Both the position numbers and the translations under genes were made by a program. The notes below the pieces were generated by a model. That model saw nothing but the letters and a program-made list of their open reading frames with translations. It had not been told where the DNA came from and searched no databases. Shown here in pieces: positions 11,027-21,886 of a stretch of 64,000 bases of DNA. The DNA comes from Polychytrium aggregatum (Eukaryota > Chytridiomycota > Chytridiomycetes > Polychytriales), in assembly GCF_025602895.1 (NCBI RefSeq), contig NW_026516231.1, positions 372,001 through 436,000 on the forward strand, in the 5' to 3' direction. How positions within the stretch are numbered: the stretch's first letter is position 1; each line of letters starts with the position of its first letter.

Positions 11027-13795
11027 TCACCCGTCCAGCGCAATGCCGCGGATTCCTGCCACTCGGCGAACCATGTCCAGATCCCCAAAGGTGTCGTTCT
11101 CCTCGGCTGCCTGTCCCGCCAGCTTGGCCGCAAATTGCGACTGGTACTCGTCGACAGTGGCTTGGAGCAGGCCGCAGAGTCGCCGCAGCGACACCACCAA
11201 CTCGATATCCATGGCATCGTAGACGTTGCTGATGTAGCCGATATCTGCCAGGAGCTGCTTGCGTCCGTCTTCACTCAGGCACCGAATGCCCATGATAACA
11301 TTGACGTACTGCACCATGCTGCCGCGGCACACCGACGTGATCCACAAATGGGTCGCCTCGAGGCTGTCGTCGCTGGGGTCAGCACCACTGCTTTCCGCTC
11401 CGGGCTCGCTCGCTGGAGCCTCGGCCTGAAAATCCTCCTCCTTCAGGTACGGCAGCCCCCGAATTGAGAAGGCCAGGGCTTCGTCCTCCAGGTAGAGCTC
11501 CAGCTGATGGGGCAGCGTGACCAGATACTCGCCGATCCGCGTTATGTACGGCTGCGGCGAGAAGCTAAACTGCGGCACTTGCAGATTGAAGGGGCCCGTG
11601 GTCGTCGGAAGGGCGGCTCCCCACAAAGGCATTACCGGAACGTCCATGAGGTGCTTCTCAATCATGCTGAACATGGTATCGAAGACGAATCGCTGTGCAT
11701 ATCCAGTGAAGCCAGCAAGGGTGCTGCGGACTTCGGCGGAAAACCCGGGGATGCCTTCGGCCACTGTGCGTTCGCCCACTTGTTCGTAGAGGCTCGAGAG
11801 GGCAAACGAGTTGAGGGTTGAAAGGCGCAGCGAGCTGCGTGCACCTTGGCACGAGTCTTCCTCGAGATCCAAGGCATCGGCCTTGGCGGGATCTCCGGGC
11901 TCTTCGTGGATAAACTCGACCCTTCGCTTCATATGCGCCAGCCAGGTGCAGAACTGACCCTCAAACACCTTCATGCGCTTGGAAAAGGAGCAGCATACTC
12001 CGAGGACCCGCAGACCGACCTGGAAATTGGACCACTCCTGGGTGGCCAGATCGGAGTTGGCGAATTCAAGGGCATCGGACGACGCCGTTGCTGTGCCGGC
12101 GGCAGACGAGTGAGCCCCTGTGCCAGTCTTTGCGCCGGCCTTGCTCTCGATTCCAATGTCGTATCGCGTTTGCTGCACGATTGCACGGTACTGATCAACG
12201 ACCTTGACAAAGTAGTAGCGCAGACTTGCAATCAAATCGAGGGCTCCAAAGCCAGAGGTCAGGGTGCGACATCGCGCAAATGCCCCCTCGGCAATCGTAA
12301 AGATCTGCCCGGTAGTGTCCGTCATCATCTGCGTTGTCTCCATAAAGTCGGTGCGTGCGTCTGTCTGCAGCACCTCGAGCAACTGGCGGACGAGCAGCTT
12401 CTTTTCCTGATCGCCATAGTGCGTCTGGAAGGACAAAAAGGGCTCAAAGAGCGCTGTCTGCCATCGGTCGGAAGTCAGCGACTCACTGCTCCCAAGATGC
12501 GTCGACAGGGCATACGCGCTCTTGAAGTCGATCTGGATCATGGACAGCAGCTTCTCGATCTGGCAGCCGAGCTTGGATGCCGACTGATAGGCTTCGACGA
12601 TAAAGAGTAAACCGTCGTCGGCAGCGGCCCTCTTTGTGAGCACATTCGCGAGGCTTGGATCGACGGTCGCAAAAATTTCGTACAGCAGCCCATTCATGAT
12701 CTGCTTGGCGTTTGGGAAGACCAAGGCCGACCAGGTGTATTCCTTGTTGAGCAGGATCAGGATCTGCTCGAAGAATTGGCCGAGGGCGCCGGCGCGCTGT
12801 GTATCTACATCGTAGAGCGAGCTCGGGCCGGGCGAGACAGCGGGGCTGGCAGATGCCACGCTTGTCCAAGAGCGCATCAGAGGAGTCTTCTTGGATAGAA
12901 AATAGTAGTAGAAAAACTGGTCGCTCTTCTGGATGTTCTCGAAAATCTCAAAGAGCCGCTTGACCGTGTCGGTGTCGTGCTCGGCAAGGGCAGAGACTAA
13001 CTGTGTACTCGAAGTGATCTCGAGCTGATTCTGGAGCTTTGTCAGCAGCTCCAGGCGAGCGCTGTAGTCGGCCGTGTTGGCGAGGAGCCCGAGCGACTTT
13101 TGAGCCTCCTTCAGTCGCAGCGCGGCCTTGTGGTAGTCGCCCGAGTCAAAGAGACCCTCGATCTCGATCGACAGCGAGTTCCAGTTCTCGGCTTCTTTGA
13201 GAGCGTCGCGAGTCTGCTCCATGCGGCCCCGCACGACGTCGAGGCGACCGAGGTGATCGATGGCCGAGCCTGTTTGGGTCTGTGTCGACTCGAGCTCGAG
13301 CTTGGCGGTCTGGATCAACGCCTTGAGGGCTCTCGAGTCCTGACGGATGTATTCAATGTCGTGATAAGATTGGGAGATGCTCCCAACCATGTCCTTGGCG
13401 AGCTGATGCAGCTTGTAGGCGGCATCCTGGCTCGAAAGGTGCAGCTGAGTCAGGAGCTGGGCGACGTGCTGCTCCGTCGAGAGTCCGGGGCCGGCAACTA
13501 CACGAGAGGATGAGTCGCTGCTTCCCAGCGAGAGCTGCGAGTCCGACTGCGTCAGGATTGGATCCGATTTGGCCAGAGCAGGCGCGGCCGCGGCGGTTGA
13601 GGAGGCAGCATCGGGCCCTGTCGCATTCAGGGCCAGGTTGATCCAGGACTTTGGGTCAAAGCTGGGATGGCCAAAGTCGGCGAGATCGATGGCTGGACGT
13701 GACGCATACGGCTGCTTCTTCAGCAGGCTCGGCAGAAGCTGCTCGGGCGAAGCGTCGTCGCCGGCGACAGAGGCTGGGTCGATGGGCAGGGGCAT
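11027..13795 (-). CDS. COG7: Conserved oligomeric Golgi complex subunit 7
   Basis: Lobe-B subunit of the COG tethering complex for retrograde vesicles in the Golgi. Uninterrupted reading frame, 922 aa from ATG 13795. The N-terminal DPKSWINLAL matches the conserved COG7 opening (..WIN.A), followed by a helical region with the features of the family: a conserved EAENWNSLS.EIE segment, the TADYSARLELL..L motif and a YYYFLSKKTPLMRSW stretch. A Ser/Ala-rich insert follows WINLAL. The open frame runs 200 codons further upstream, but that part is made of the 22-bp minisatellite and overlaps ZIM17 antisense, so I start at MPLPIDPAS. No intron, unusual for a gene this long here. Confidence 0.88.
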   Translation of the reverse strand: MPLPIDPASVAGDDASPEQLLPSLLKKQPYASRPAIDLADFGHPSFDPKSWINLALNATGPDAASSTAAAAPALAKSDPILTQSDSQLSLGSSDSSSRVVAGPGLSTEQHVAQLLTQLHLSSQDAAYKLHQLAKDMVGSISQSYHDIEYIRQDSRALKALIQTAKLELESTQTQTGSAIDHLGRLDVVRGRMEQTRDALKEAENWNSLSIEIEGLFDSGDYHKAALRLKEAQKSLGLLANTADYSARLELLTKLQNQLEITSSTQLVSALAEHDTDTVKRLFEIFENIQKSDQFFYYYFLSKKTPLMRSWTSVASASPAVSPGPSSLYDVDTQRAGALGQFFEQILILLNKEYTWSALVFPNAKQIMNGLLYEIFATVDPSLANVLTKRAAADDGLLFIVEAYQSASKLGCQIEKLLSMIQIDFKSAYALSTHLGSSESLTSDRWQTALFEPFLSFQTHYGDQEKKLLVRQLLEVLQTDARTDFMETTQMMTDTTGQIFTIAEGAFARCRTLTSGFGALDLIASLRYYFVKVVDQYRAIVQQTRYDIGIESKAGAKTGTGAHSSAAGTATASSDALEFANSDLATQEWSNFQVGLRVLGVCCSFSKRMKVFEGQFCTWLAHMKRRVEFIHEEPGDPAKADALDLEEDSCQGARSSLRLSTLNSFALSSLYEQVGERTVAEGIPGFSAEVRSTLAGFTGYAQRFVFDTMFSMIEKHLMDVPVMPLWGAALPTTTGPFNLQVPQFSFSPQPYITRIGEYLVTLPHQLELYLEDEALAFSIRGLPYLKEEDFQAEAPASEPGAESSGADPSDDSLEATHLWITSVCRGSMVQYVNVIMGIRCLSEDGRKQLLADIGYISNVYDAMDIELVVSLRRLCGLLQATVDEYQSQFAAKLAGQAAEENDTFGDLDMVRRVAGIRGIALDG

Positions 13796-14212
13796 TGGCA
13801 GGACGGCATGGGGTGAGAGGGGAGGAGGCGGATTGATGCCGCGCCAGATGCAGGGCTTGTTCGGCGAGCAGGAGACACCAGCGAGACGCGAGCGAGACAC
13901 CAGCGAGACGCGAGCGAGACACCAGCGAGACGCGAGCGAGACACCAGCGAGACGGTCTCGCCGAGACGCCGCCCAAGTTCCGACCGTGCCTGTGGATCGA
14001 ACAATCCGGTGGTCCTGATCTCGCCCTGTTCGCCCAATGGTCTTGATCTCGCCTGCGAACCCGGTTGCGGCTCCGTCGACAAGTTCAAACGACATTGGCT
14101 CTGACGATCCGTCGAAGACGATCCATTCAAGCCCGATCCGCTCGGCCATCAACGCACGCCTCAGCATTCCAACAGTCGCTCTCCACACCACAATCCATCC
14201 GCTGCTGATTCC
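13796..14212. promoter_or_regulatory. Shared divergent promoter of COG7 and ZIM17
   Basis: Head-to-head starts only 417 bp apart. The interval holds the 22-bp minisatellite at about 13867-13955. No TATA-like element stands out. Confidence 0.6.
13867..13955. repeat. 22-bp tandem repeat, almost 4 units
   Basis: A 22-bp unit beginning gagacaccagcgagacg is repeated about 3.8 times with almost no variation, inside the COG7/ZIM17 divergent promoter. Confidence 0.88.
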
Positions 14213-14911
14213 ATGAGCCGACCAGCCAGCCTCCGGGCCCTCGCCCTCCTGCGCCCATACTATGCATCTCTGCTGTCCAAGCCAGCTGTCGCATCGGCCT
14301 CTGTTCTCCCGCGGCTCCCATCGGTCATCCGTGGGCACGCCAGCCCCGTTTCTCCGTGTCCTTCGAGCTGGGCGCAGTCCAGTCCGAGTCTGCGCTATCA
14401 CTACTACTCGTCATCGTCCTCGTCCTCGTCCTCGTCGCCGTCGTCTCCGGCAAGCGATTCCACCTCCCAGCCGGTTGGGCAAGTCAAGGCCAAAATGTTG
14501 ATCGGGTTCACTTGCAAAGTGTGCCAGACCCGCTCGCACAAGTTCATGTCCAAGGCATCCTACGAAAAGGGCGTCGTCATCATTCGCTGTGATGGGTGCA
14601 AGAACCTGCATCTGATCGCCGACCACCTCGGCTGGTTCGACTCCCAGTCGCCTCCAGGTACCATCGAGAACATCATGAAGGCCAAGGGCGAGACCGTCGT
14701 GCGCTTGCACACCAATCTGGAGGGCCAGCTCGAGGCCGCTAAAGAACACGGTGCCAACGTCGATGACTTTGTCATGCCCGCTGCCGACAACTCGATTGCT
14801 GACCTGCAGACCCTGGCCGACCAGGAGGATGGCATGCTGGAGTGGCTACCGAAGGCTGTTGCTGAAGCCGATGAGTTCATTGCTGCTGCAAAGAAAAACA
14901 ACGAGCTCTGA
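14213..14911 (+). CDS. ZIM17: DNL-type zinc-ribbon mitochondrial protein (ZIM17/TIM15/HEP1)
   Basis: Matrix chaperone that keeps mitochondrial Hsp70 soluble and supports protein import. Single exon, 232 aa. The N-terminal ~80 residues are Arg/Ser/Leu-rich without acidic residues, as for a presequence. The zinc ribbon is intact: FTCKVCQTRS (first CxxC) and IIRCDGCKNLHLIADHLGWF (second CxxC followed by the N-L-IADHLGWF block that includes the DNL-type signature region). The C-terminal ~90-residue tail is acidic and helical and is longer than in yeast Zim17. A Ser run near residues 63-72 is coded by a tcgtcc microsatellite. Confidence 0.93.
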   Translation: MSRPASLRALALLRPYYASLLSKPAVASASVLPRLPSVIRGHASPVSPCPSSWAQSSPSLRYHYYSSSSSSSSSSPSSPASDSTSQPVGQVKAKMLIGFTCKVCQTRSHKFMSKASYEKGVVIIRCDGCKNLHLIADHLGWFDSQSPPGTIENIMKAKGETVVRLHTNLEGQLEAAKEHGANVDDFVMPAADNSIADLQTLADQEDGMLEWLPKAVAEADEFIAAAKKNNEL

Positions 14912-15460
14912 GGCGACAGACACATCCGGTGCGACTCGCGATCATGCTCACAGTCTGGACACACTCGACCATGCCTCTCTCCCTCACCCGGATTCTGAGA
15001 TTAGACTGCTTTCTGACTCTTGAATACAAGCACCGTTTCATCACCGTTGTTGGCACCGACTACCCATGGCTGGCTTCTGGACCGGGCAAGTCCTGAATGC
15101 ACGAAACCAATCTCTCCGACGATTGACGATCGTATCGTGGCCAGCTTCGCGCCCGTTGGGACATTGCCGTTTCGACCGGAACGCACCCGCAGCAAGTACT
15201 CGGCATAGTAGCGGGTGGAATGGTGCTCTAGCTACAACCGGTCGGCATAATTGTATTCGGAGGCCAGAAATATGCGAACACGGCTCTAAGCAAAGCGGCC
15301 TGCTGCACCCGATGAGTCCTGTCAGCTGTGGGCGCTGTGCCGACAAGGCTGACCTAGCGGCGATCCACAGTCCAATTTGGGTCCTGCAGCCGTCGGTTGC
15401 TTCGCAGGGTCATGAGTTTGAATTGCATCGATGAGCGGTTGCTGCCTCGGGCCAGCGCTG
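14912..15460. other. Convergent intergenic region
   Basis: Separates the ZIM17 stop from the PIG-S stop. No gene, repeat or RNA seen. Confidence 0.6.
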
Positions 15461-18293
15461 CTAGCTGTCCTTCTTGGTTTTGCCAACGCTTTCCTTCTCC
15501 TGTCGCTGCTTCCTGCGCTCTCTCCAGTACTGAAGTAGTGCCGAGAGGAGAGGCACCGAGATCGGCACAAACAGCGGCATGTAGACGGCAAACTTGTGTT
15601 CATCGGGGAAGTAGAGCAGCGACACCATGGTTGGATCAAAGAAGGCGCTCTCGGATAGCACGATTGCGGTGGTTGCGTGCTGGGAGGCTGCATCGATGTC
15701 GCCGCGAGCCAGCGCCTGGTAACCCTGCATGATTGGTCATATGGAAAACGGGTGCGATGTCCAGAATAAGCCCGGGCAACGCACGACGGACAGCATCACA
15801 GCACAACGACGCGAGACACATTCGTCATCGACTGACCTGATCGAGGGCCTCGAGTGACCCCACAACCTTGGTGCGAATCTCGTCCAGCACGACCATGTTC
15901 TCCATGTCGCTGATGAGCGTCGCCAATGAGTTGAGCGTCGCAATCGCGTCGAGCAGGTTCTGAGCCGTTCTCTTCCGAATCAGTCGCGCAAGTTCCCACT
16001 GAGTGATGCCCTTGGATGGAGACGATTCCACGGTGATCTCAAAGTCGAATGGAACGGTCCGGAGCCGTCGCCCCAGTCGCGTGGCTTTGATGCCCAGGAG
16101 TCCACGAAGCTGCCCCAGGAATATCTCCATGATGGGCTGGAGCTCCCAGGACCGAAAGTGCCTATGCTCTCCCAGAGCAATAGCGGGGTTCTCGATGGCG
16201 ACACCACCCCACTGCGGGATCAGGAAGGCATTGGTCCCAACGATGTGTTCTGCGAGAGGACAAGACAGAACCATGGTCAAGCTAGCGGACCGATGCATAT
16301 GACCGCGTTGCTGGCTAAACGCAATGCCAGCACTGGAGGCGTGCTGCCGCTGATTGACCAGAATCGACTCCGCCATTGCCCACCTTTCGAGTCGAGCAGA
16401 TACAAGGGACTTGAGGAGTGCGAGGGAATATACAGAAGAAAATTGAGCGGCGGATTGGACGAGACTGCCGAAGCTGTGTGAAACAGGCAACTGGATGAGC
16501 CATTACGAAATGGTGGCCCACCCGAGCATGCGTTCTGGGAATTCACGAGTCACTGCCGGGAGCAGGCTGCAGATTCTTCAGACACAGGCTGGAAATCGTA
16601 TCTTGGTCAGTATGGCTGTCAATGGCGTACCCAAGTTCCATTCGGCCGAGTTGACGAAACTCGGGAGCACATCTGTTGGCAGGACATGGATTGCTGTGCC
16701 AGATTCCGGAAGCACTCGCCGGCGGGGAGTCACCGAGAGCGGAGCATAATTCTGAATCTGTTGGGGGGGGGGAGCCACACACCCAGCGCGCGATGGTTAG
16801 TCGGTCTGGATCCACCGCTATCTGTGCTGCTGATGCATGGCTGCCCGGCTCTCGTACACCGCCAGGGACGATCATGGAGCCACCAGGGCAAAGTGCGTGC
16901 ATGGACAAACCTGCGAGCCCACTTTGAACTTTGAGATGCCTTCCAGCTGATCCAGGAATGGTGCAATATATTCTGTATGTTGAATACGAGGGGTTGTATG
17001 AATAGTAGTCGGTGCCGCAGAAGCATCAGAGTACCAATGATAACGACTGGGAGCGGCTCGGAGAAAGTAGACGAAAGGGCCTGCTCACCATTGACGGCAC
17101 CACGGATATCCCAGCTAAAAGTCCAGTCAGCGGGCTCGCTATTCAGAAGACTGAACGTGATCTGGTACTCGGGTGCAAACTTGATGGCTCGCATCTCGTC
17201 GTGGTCACGATCATTGACCTGATCGACATGTTGGATGGTGTTATGCCAGATGTGTTAATGCCACCCTGGAATCGGGAAATCATCTAGCCGACCCGCCGAT
17301 TGCGTTGCAGTGTCTTACAGGCTTTCGAATACGACCCAGAGCCTGTGCCTCTTCAAGGAAGAGCTCCGCAATCAGGCTCGACAGCACTTGAACGACCAGA
17401 TCTGCGTTGCAAGCGAAAAATGGCCGGGGACATCGTGCTCGTAAGCGACCGATCGTTTCAAAGGCAAACTGGATGGACAATCGACAGAGTCGACAGCCAT
17501 GGAAGCGCCGACAAACGACATGCATGGGTGCTGCCGAGATCGTACTTTCATCCTGGCAGTCATCCTGAGCCAAACCCACTCGGGCATGCCTCGCTTCCTG
17601 GATGTTCACGAGTCGCTGGGCGTTGCTATTGCACTCGAGACTGACAAAAGAGTGGCTCTTCGAGTCGAGCCGTGATTGCGGCGCTGCCGCTAAGGTGTCT
17701 TCAGCCAGCACCTTGAACTTGAGTCGGGCCGACGGAGCCGCCTCCGCGGTCGAGTTGTAGATGTGGTTTACGGCGTGCTCGACTCTCTGGGCGATCGAAA
17801 CCGAGTCGAGCGGCGACGGCATCGACACAACGATGCTATTCACAAACACAATCTGTTGTTTCTGGTGCGTAATCGTGCGAGCATGGATTGGTTAGAATGG
17901 TGGTCGACTGGATTCGGACGTCGAGAGGCTGAAGCAGAACGCTTTGAATTGCGCTGGACTGGGCTTGGAGTCCGTCGCTCGATGAAGAGGATGACTCCGG
18001 AACCAGTCGAGGCTGCATACTGCATACCGCTGAGGACTGATACGAAGGGAAGGAACATGCACCTACATCGATGTCGGACCATGTTCTGATTTGGCTGAAC
18101 GGCAGAGGAGCCCGGTGGACCTTGGTGGTGATATACCAAATCGGAAGACAGAGCAGCACCACAGCCCAAACGCTGCCGATGATCGGTAGCCGGTCCAAAA
18201 CTGCAGACAGGAAAAGGACGCAGGATCAGCAGCAGCAACAGGCGATGATGCGTAAAGCGACGGAGTAGGATGCAAGTGATCCAGACCCTTCAT
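15461..18293 (-). CDS. PIGS: GPI transamidase component PIG-S / GPI17
   Basis: Subunit of the ER transamidase that attaches GPI anchors to proteins. Exons with matching phases: 18067-18200, 17319-17852, 17089-17218, 16911-16972, 16631-16757, 16384-16473, 15837-16249, 15461-15724. Family landmarks: N-terminal membrane helix then TTKVHRAPLPFSQI; YQITFSLLNSEP; EYIAPFLDQL; NSAEWNLASA; NFLLYIPSHSSSPLYLLD; NAFLIPQWGGVAI; GITQWELARL; SESAFFDPTMVSLLYFPDEH; a second membrane helix and a Lys/Arg-rich tail ending KTKKDS. About 587 aa against 555 in human. The first exon is not resolved: phase requires a short exon, and ATG at 18293 (MK|VLDRLPIIG) fits but uses a weak donor (GTCTGG). The acceptor at 16758 carries a run of ten C in its pyrimidine tract. 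Confidence 0.92.
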
Positions 18294-18649
18294 CGAGGCG
18301 AGTTCGGATGCCACGCAGAGAGCACGGAGCGATGCGAGATGCTGGCAAGAAGGAGGTGAAAACAGCGACTGGGTTCGCGGTCCTGGTCAATCCGAGTGTC
18401 CCTGGCAATCACGCCCGCCCCTTCCGCCTTGACTTTGGTCTGCCGGTCTGCCTCTGTCTGCCTCTGCCTCCAGCCCCTGCAGTCTGGCTGAGACCACATC
18501 GCATGGCTCTAGCTCATTGGCCGTGGAGTCGAGCGGAGCGATACCCATACCTTCAGCCTCTGGCAAGAGTCGAGAGCAAGGACGATGATCCAGTCGACAA
18601 CACCATCTCTACCTTCATGGTTGGCCGGGTGCGCTATATTGGACAAAGT

Positions 18650-19045
18650 ACCCATCGAGGCGAGCAGAACGGTGCCCAGGTCATTCGAATGGCGAATGCT
18701 GAACACAGTGACAGCCAGCACTGGCTCGGGTACTGCTCCCAGCGCTGCTGGGGTTGGTGGCAAGCACCTCGAAGACATTCCAGTGGTCCAGCAAATCAGC
18801 CAGCCAAGACAAATCGTATGGAGAGCTTTGTTTTGGCGTGAGCTACAGCCATGGACAAGTGTCGTGAGCGATGCAGCGAACGCATTTGAGTGGTTTCGCA
18901 GGTCAGTCATGCGTTGCAATCGCTGTGGACAGAGCTGGGTCAGGACGTGCTGCAAAAATGGCTGGGGTGTTGAGAAGGGTATCGATGAGGCTGTCGACTG
19001 GTGCGTAGAGCTGCGGAACAGGGGACTTGGGTCGTCTCTCAAGGA
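18650..19045 (+). pseudogene. Decayed SEL1-repeat fragment
   Basis: Translations in two plus frames give broken SEL1 repeats. One frame has DSQHWLGYC, the next reads GVGGKHLEDIPVVQQISQ, then DAANAFEWFRRS, and finally CCKNGWGVEKGIDEAVDW, which matches the SEL1 pattern (C..G.GV.KD...A..W). Bases also resemble the SEL1 gene at 24.4-24.6 kb (tggctcgg.gactgct). The frame changes between repeats, the repeat-end Gly-Asn spacing is eroded and there is no plausible start. It faces the 3' end of the SEL1-kinase gene. I read it as a remnant of a third member of the local SEL1 family. Limits are approximate. Confidence 0.6.
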
Positions 19046-19210
19046 GCACAGTGAGATGGAGTCGTATACTAATCGACAGCATGGATGCCGAAATCAATAC
19101 ACACCGACATTCACTCCATGCCCAAGCACAGCAGAGGAAAGTAAATAGTGGAGAATTGTATTTATTGGCAAGTTCAATGGGTGAAAGGGGATACATGGAG
19201 GGGTAGGTGG

Positions 19211-21886
19211 CTATCTGAGTTTGCTGAGGCTGGTTTGAGCGTTTTTGTTGCCTTGTGCAGCTGCTTTTTGGTACCAGGATCTGGCGGTCTCAGTGTTCTT
19301 GGGGACACCTTTGCCGTCACGGTAACAATCGCCGAGCCAATCCTGAGATTCTGCATTCCCCTGACGGGCGGCCTTGGTGAGCCACTTGATAGCTTTCGCA
19401 TAGTCCTGGGTGACGCCTTCACCTTTGCAGTAGCATACTCCAAGGGCAAATTCAGCATCTGCATTCCCCTGATTTGCAGCCTTGGTAAACCACTCGATGC
19501 CCTTGGCATGGTCCTGGGTGACGTCTTCACCTTTGCAGTAGCAGCCTCCGAGGGCAAATTGAGCATCTGCGTTCCCTTGATTTGCGGCCGTAGTGAGCCA
19601 CTTGATGCCCTTGACGGGATCCTCGGGAACGCCGAGGCCCATGCAATAGCATTCAGCCAGCGCGAACTGACTAATACTGTAGCCTTGATAGGCCAGTTCG
19701 TGCATGATCCCAACAGCAAATTCTCGATCTTTCTTTACTCCAAAACCTCCGAGCATGCATTTTGCGACGAGGTGTCTGCAGAACCAGTCATGGTCGGATC
19801 CAAGTTGACAGAGTTGGAAGAACCCCACTGCCACTGGCGAGAACGACTCGGTCTTACCATCTCCATACACTAATAGCCGTCCGAACGGGAATTCTGGTGT
19901 CATGCTTTCGCAGAAAAATTGATGGGCCCTGGATTCGTCTAGCTGGGTACCTCGACCAAGGTAACAGCAACAGCCCGTCATAAACATGGCTATGGACTTC
20001 ATGATGGCGTTCGACGACTGGCTGTGGACCAGATGCCAGTATGCGATTGCCTCGATGTCACTCTGCGCGATGCCGATGCCAGCAAAGTGCAGCCAGCCGA
20101 GCTGGAAGGCGGCTTCGAGATCCCCCTTGTCGGCGGCTGCCTGGAACAGCTCGGCAGCGGTGGTCCAGGCAGGATTGTTAGCTGGCTTTCCGTCCGACAC
20201 CATGCGGGCCGCAGTGAGGTGGGCATCGACATCACCTCGCTGGATGCCAATGAGCACAGCTCGTGGGAGGCCAAAGTTGGTGAGTCTCTGGGCCAGTGTC
20301 AGGGTCCCGGAAGACTGCGACGAGCCAAAACTGCGCCCCTGCGAGGATGTTGGTCGAGATCTTTCACGGCGCGGTGAAGGGGTGGGGGAGATATCAATGC
20401 TTTGCATCTGCTGAGAGAGGTTACCAATTGGGGTTTGAGGCGGCGTGGCACTCCTGAATGAAGCGAGAATCGATACGATTTCCTTGAAGGCAGGGCGTTT
20501 GGTGGGGTCTTGATGCCAGCATTGCTCGATGAGCGACCAGAATTGGTCGGGGATGCCTTCGAAGCGGTCAGGTCGACGGCCATTGCAGACCAACCGCTCG
20601 ATTGCGCGCTGGACCAGCGGCTGTCCATCGCCAGACGTCCAGATGCTGCCATCGTTCTTGAGCGCCTCGTAAAGCATGATACCAAAGGCGTAGACGTCGG
20701 TCTTCTTGGAGGATCCACTTGGACTCTCTTCATCAAGCAACTCCGGGGCCATATAATCCAGCGTTCCACCGACCGACTGGCCCGGCCGAGCGGTGGAAGA
20801 GGCTGAAGTATGTTTGGTGCGGGCCATGCCAAAGTCCGAGATCACAGCACGGTATTCTCCATCCAGCAGGACATTCAGCGATTTGAGGTCTCCATGGACA
20901 ATGGCGTTGCCGTGGAGGTAGGCCATGCCTGAGGCGACCTCGTACACGAGGCGGAGGCGATCGTCGAGCGAGCGTGGGTTCTGGCGATCGGAAATGTACC
21001 GCTTCAGGGTCCCGTTCTTCATGAACGGCGAGACCATGAAAGGACGCTCGGTAGTATCGCATGCACCGTGGAGAGGAAGAATATTTGGGTGGCTCAGCTT
21101 GTACCAGACTTCGATTTCACGGCGAAACTGAGCAATCTCAGTCTCGGGGTAGCTGGTCAGGAGCTGCTTGACGGCAACATCCGAGCCATAGTAGGTGGCG
21201 CTATAGACCTCGCCAAAGCCGCCGCGGGCGATCGGTTCAAGGGAGCGGTTGGTGATGGAGCCGGCAGGGATGCGCCATAGCTCGTGCTTCATGGAGCGAG
21301 AAATTCTCGACTGGCTCTGGAGCATGTGGAGGAGCGGAGCGACAGCCTTGTCGATGACCTGTTTGTCAATCTTATTGTCCTGGAGAAGGTCATGGAGGGC
21401 AGCGGTGGCTTGGCGAATCTTCCACTCCTGCTGATTCAGACGAATGTCCACTTGGTCCAAGACGGCGGCATTGTTCTGCTGGAGGAGGGTGGCGATTTGG
21501 GCGATGAGGGCCACGTTCTGGGCTTCGTCGTGCTGGACAGCCTGGCGGAGGTCAGCTTCGTTGAGCATGTCGTTGCTGTTGATGTTGAGGGCCAGCTTCA
21601 CACTCTGCCAGAGGACACTGAGCTCTCGACAGAACTGCTCGATTCGGCGGCGGATCTTGTTGGCCCTGAAGACCCGCTCGACCCTGTGGAGGGCCTGGAC
21701 CTCGTTGGTGTAGTATTCCTGGATGGTATTGAAGAAGGCGGTGAGCCTGTCCGCTTGCGAGGAGAATCCAGGCGCAACGGTCCGAGACTGCGAGAGAGCG
21801 ATCAAAATGTCGCGGGAACGACGGGCCAGGAAGCCCCACGACTTTTGGCTCTCGTCCGCCTGCTGGACATCGGTGAAGAGCGCCAA
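19211..21886 (-). CDS. TKL-type protein kinase with C-terminal SEL1 repeats
   Basis: Single frame of 891 aa. Residues 1-200 form a helical region without a known domain. The kinase spans about 216-480: glycine loop ARGGFGEVYSA, Lys240 in DVAVK, catalytic loop VHGDLKSLNVLL, DFGMAR and MAPELL. The catalytic loop has HGD in place of HRD, so the activation segment may not need phosphorylation; other catalytic residues are intact. A Ser/Thr/Pro-rich linker follows, then about eight SEL1 repeats (600-890), e.g. AFQLGWLHFAGIGIAQ and WLGDCYRDGKGVPKN. Chytrid genomes carry many such kinases; substrate unknown. The frame stays open for about 27 codons upstream of ATG 21886 up to a stop beside a CAG, so the real start could be in an upstream exon. 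Confidence 0.85.
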   Translation of the reverse strand: MALFTDVQQADESQKSWGFLARRSRDILIALSQSRTVAPGFSSQADRLTAFFNTIQEYYTNEVQALHRVERVFRANKIRRRIEQFCRELSVLWQSVKLALNINSNDMLNEADLRQAVQHDEAQNVALIAQIATLLQQNNAAVLDQVDIRLNQQEWKIRQATAALHDLLQDNKIDKQVIDKAVAPLLHMLQSQSRISRSMKHELWRIPAGSITNRSLEPIARGGFGEVYSATYYGSDVAVKQLLTSYPETEIAQFRREIEVWYKLSHPNILPLHGACDTTERPFMVSPFMKNGTLKRYISDRQNPRSLDDRLRLVYEVASGMAYLHGNAIVHGDLKSLNVLLDGEYRAVISDFGMARTKHTSASSTARPGQSVGGTLDYMAPELLDEESPSGSSKKTDVYAFGIMLYEALKNDGSIWTSGDGQPLVQRAIERLVCNGRRPDRFEGIPDQFWSLIEQCWHQDPTKRPAFKEIVSILASFRSATPPQTPIGNLSQQMQSIDISPTPSPRRERSRPTSSQGRSFGSSQSSGTLTLAQRLTNFGLPRAVLIGIQRGDVDAHLTAARMVSDGKPANNPAWTTAAELFQAAADKGDLEAAFQLGWLHFAGIGIAQSDIEAIAYWHLVHSQSSNAIMKSIAMFMTGCCCYLGRGTQLDESRAHQFFCESMTPEFPFGRLLVYGDGKTESFSPVAVGFFQLCQLGSDHDWFCRHLVAKCMLGGFGVKKDREFAVGIMHELAYQGYSISQFALAECYCMGLGVPEDPVKGIKWLTTAANQGNADAQFALGGCYCKGEDVTQDHAKGIEWFTKAANQGNADAEFALGVCYCKGEGVTQDYAKAIKWLTKAARQGNAESQDWLGDCYRDGKGVPKNTETARSWYQKAAAQGNKNAQTSLSKLR

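Noticed and set aside
13796-14401. 200-codon N-terminal extension of COG7
   Set aside because: The extra sequence is made of the translated 22-bp repeat and of sequence antisense to the ZIM17 start.
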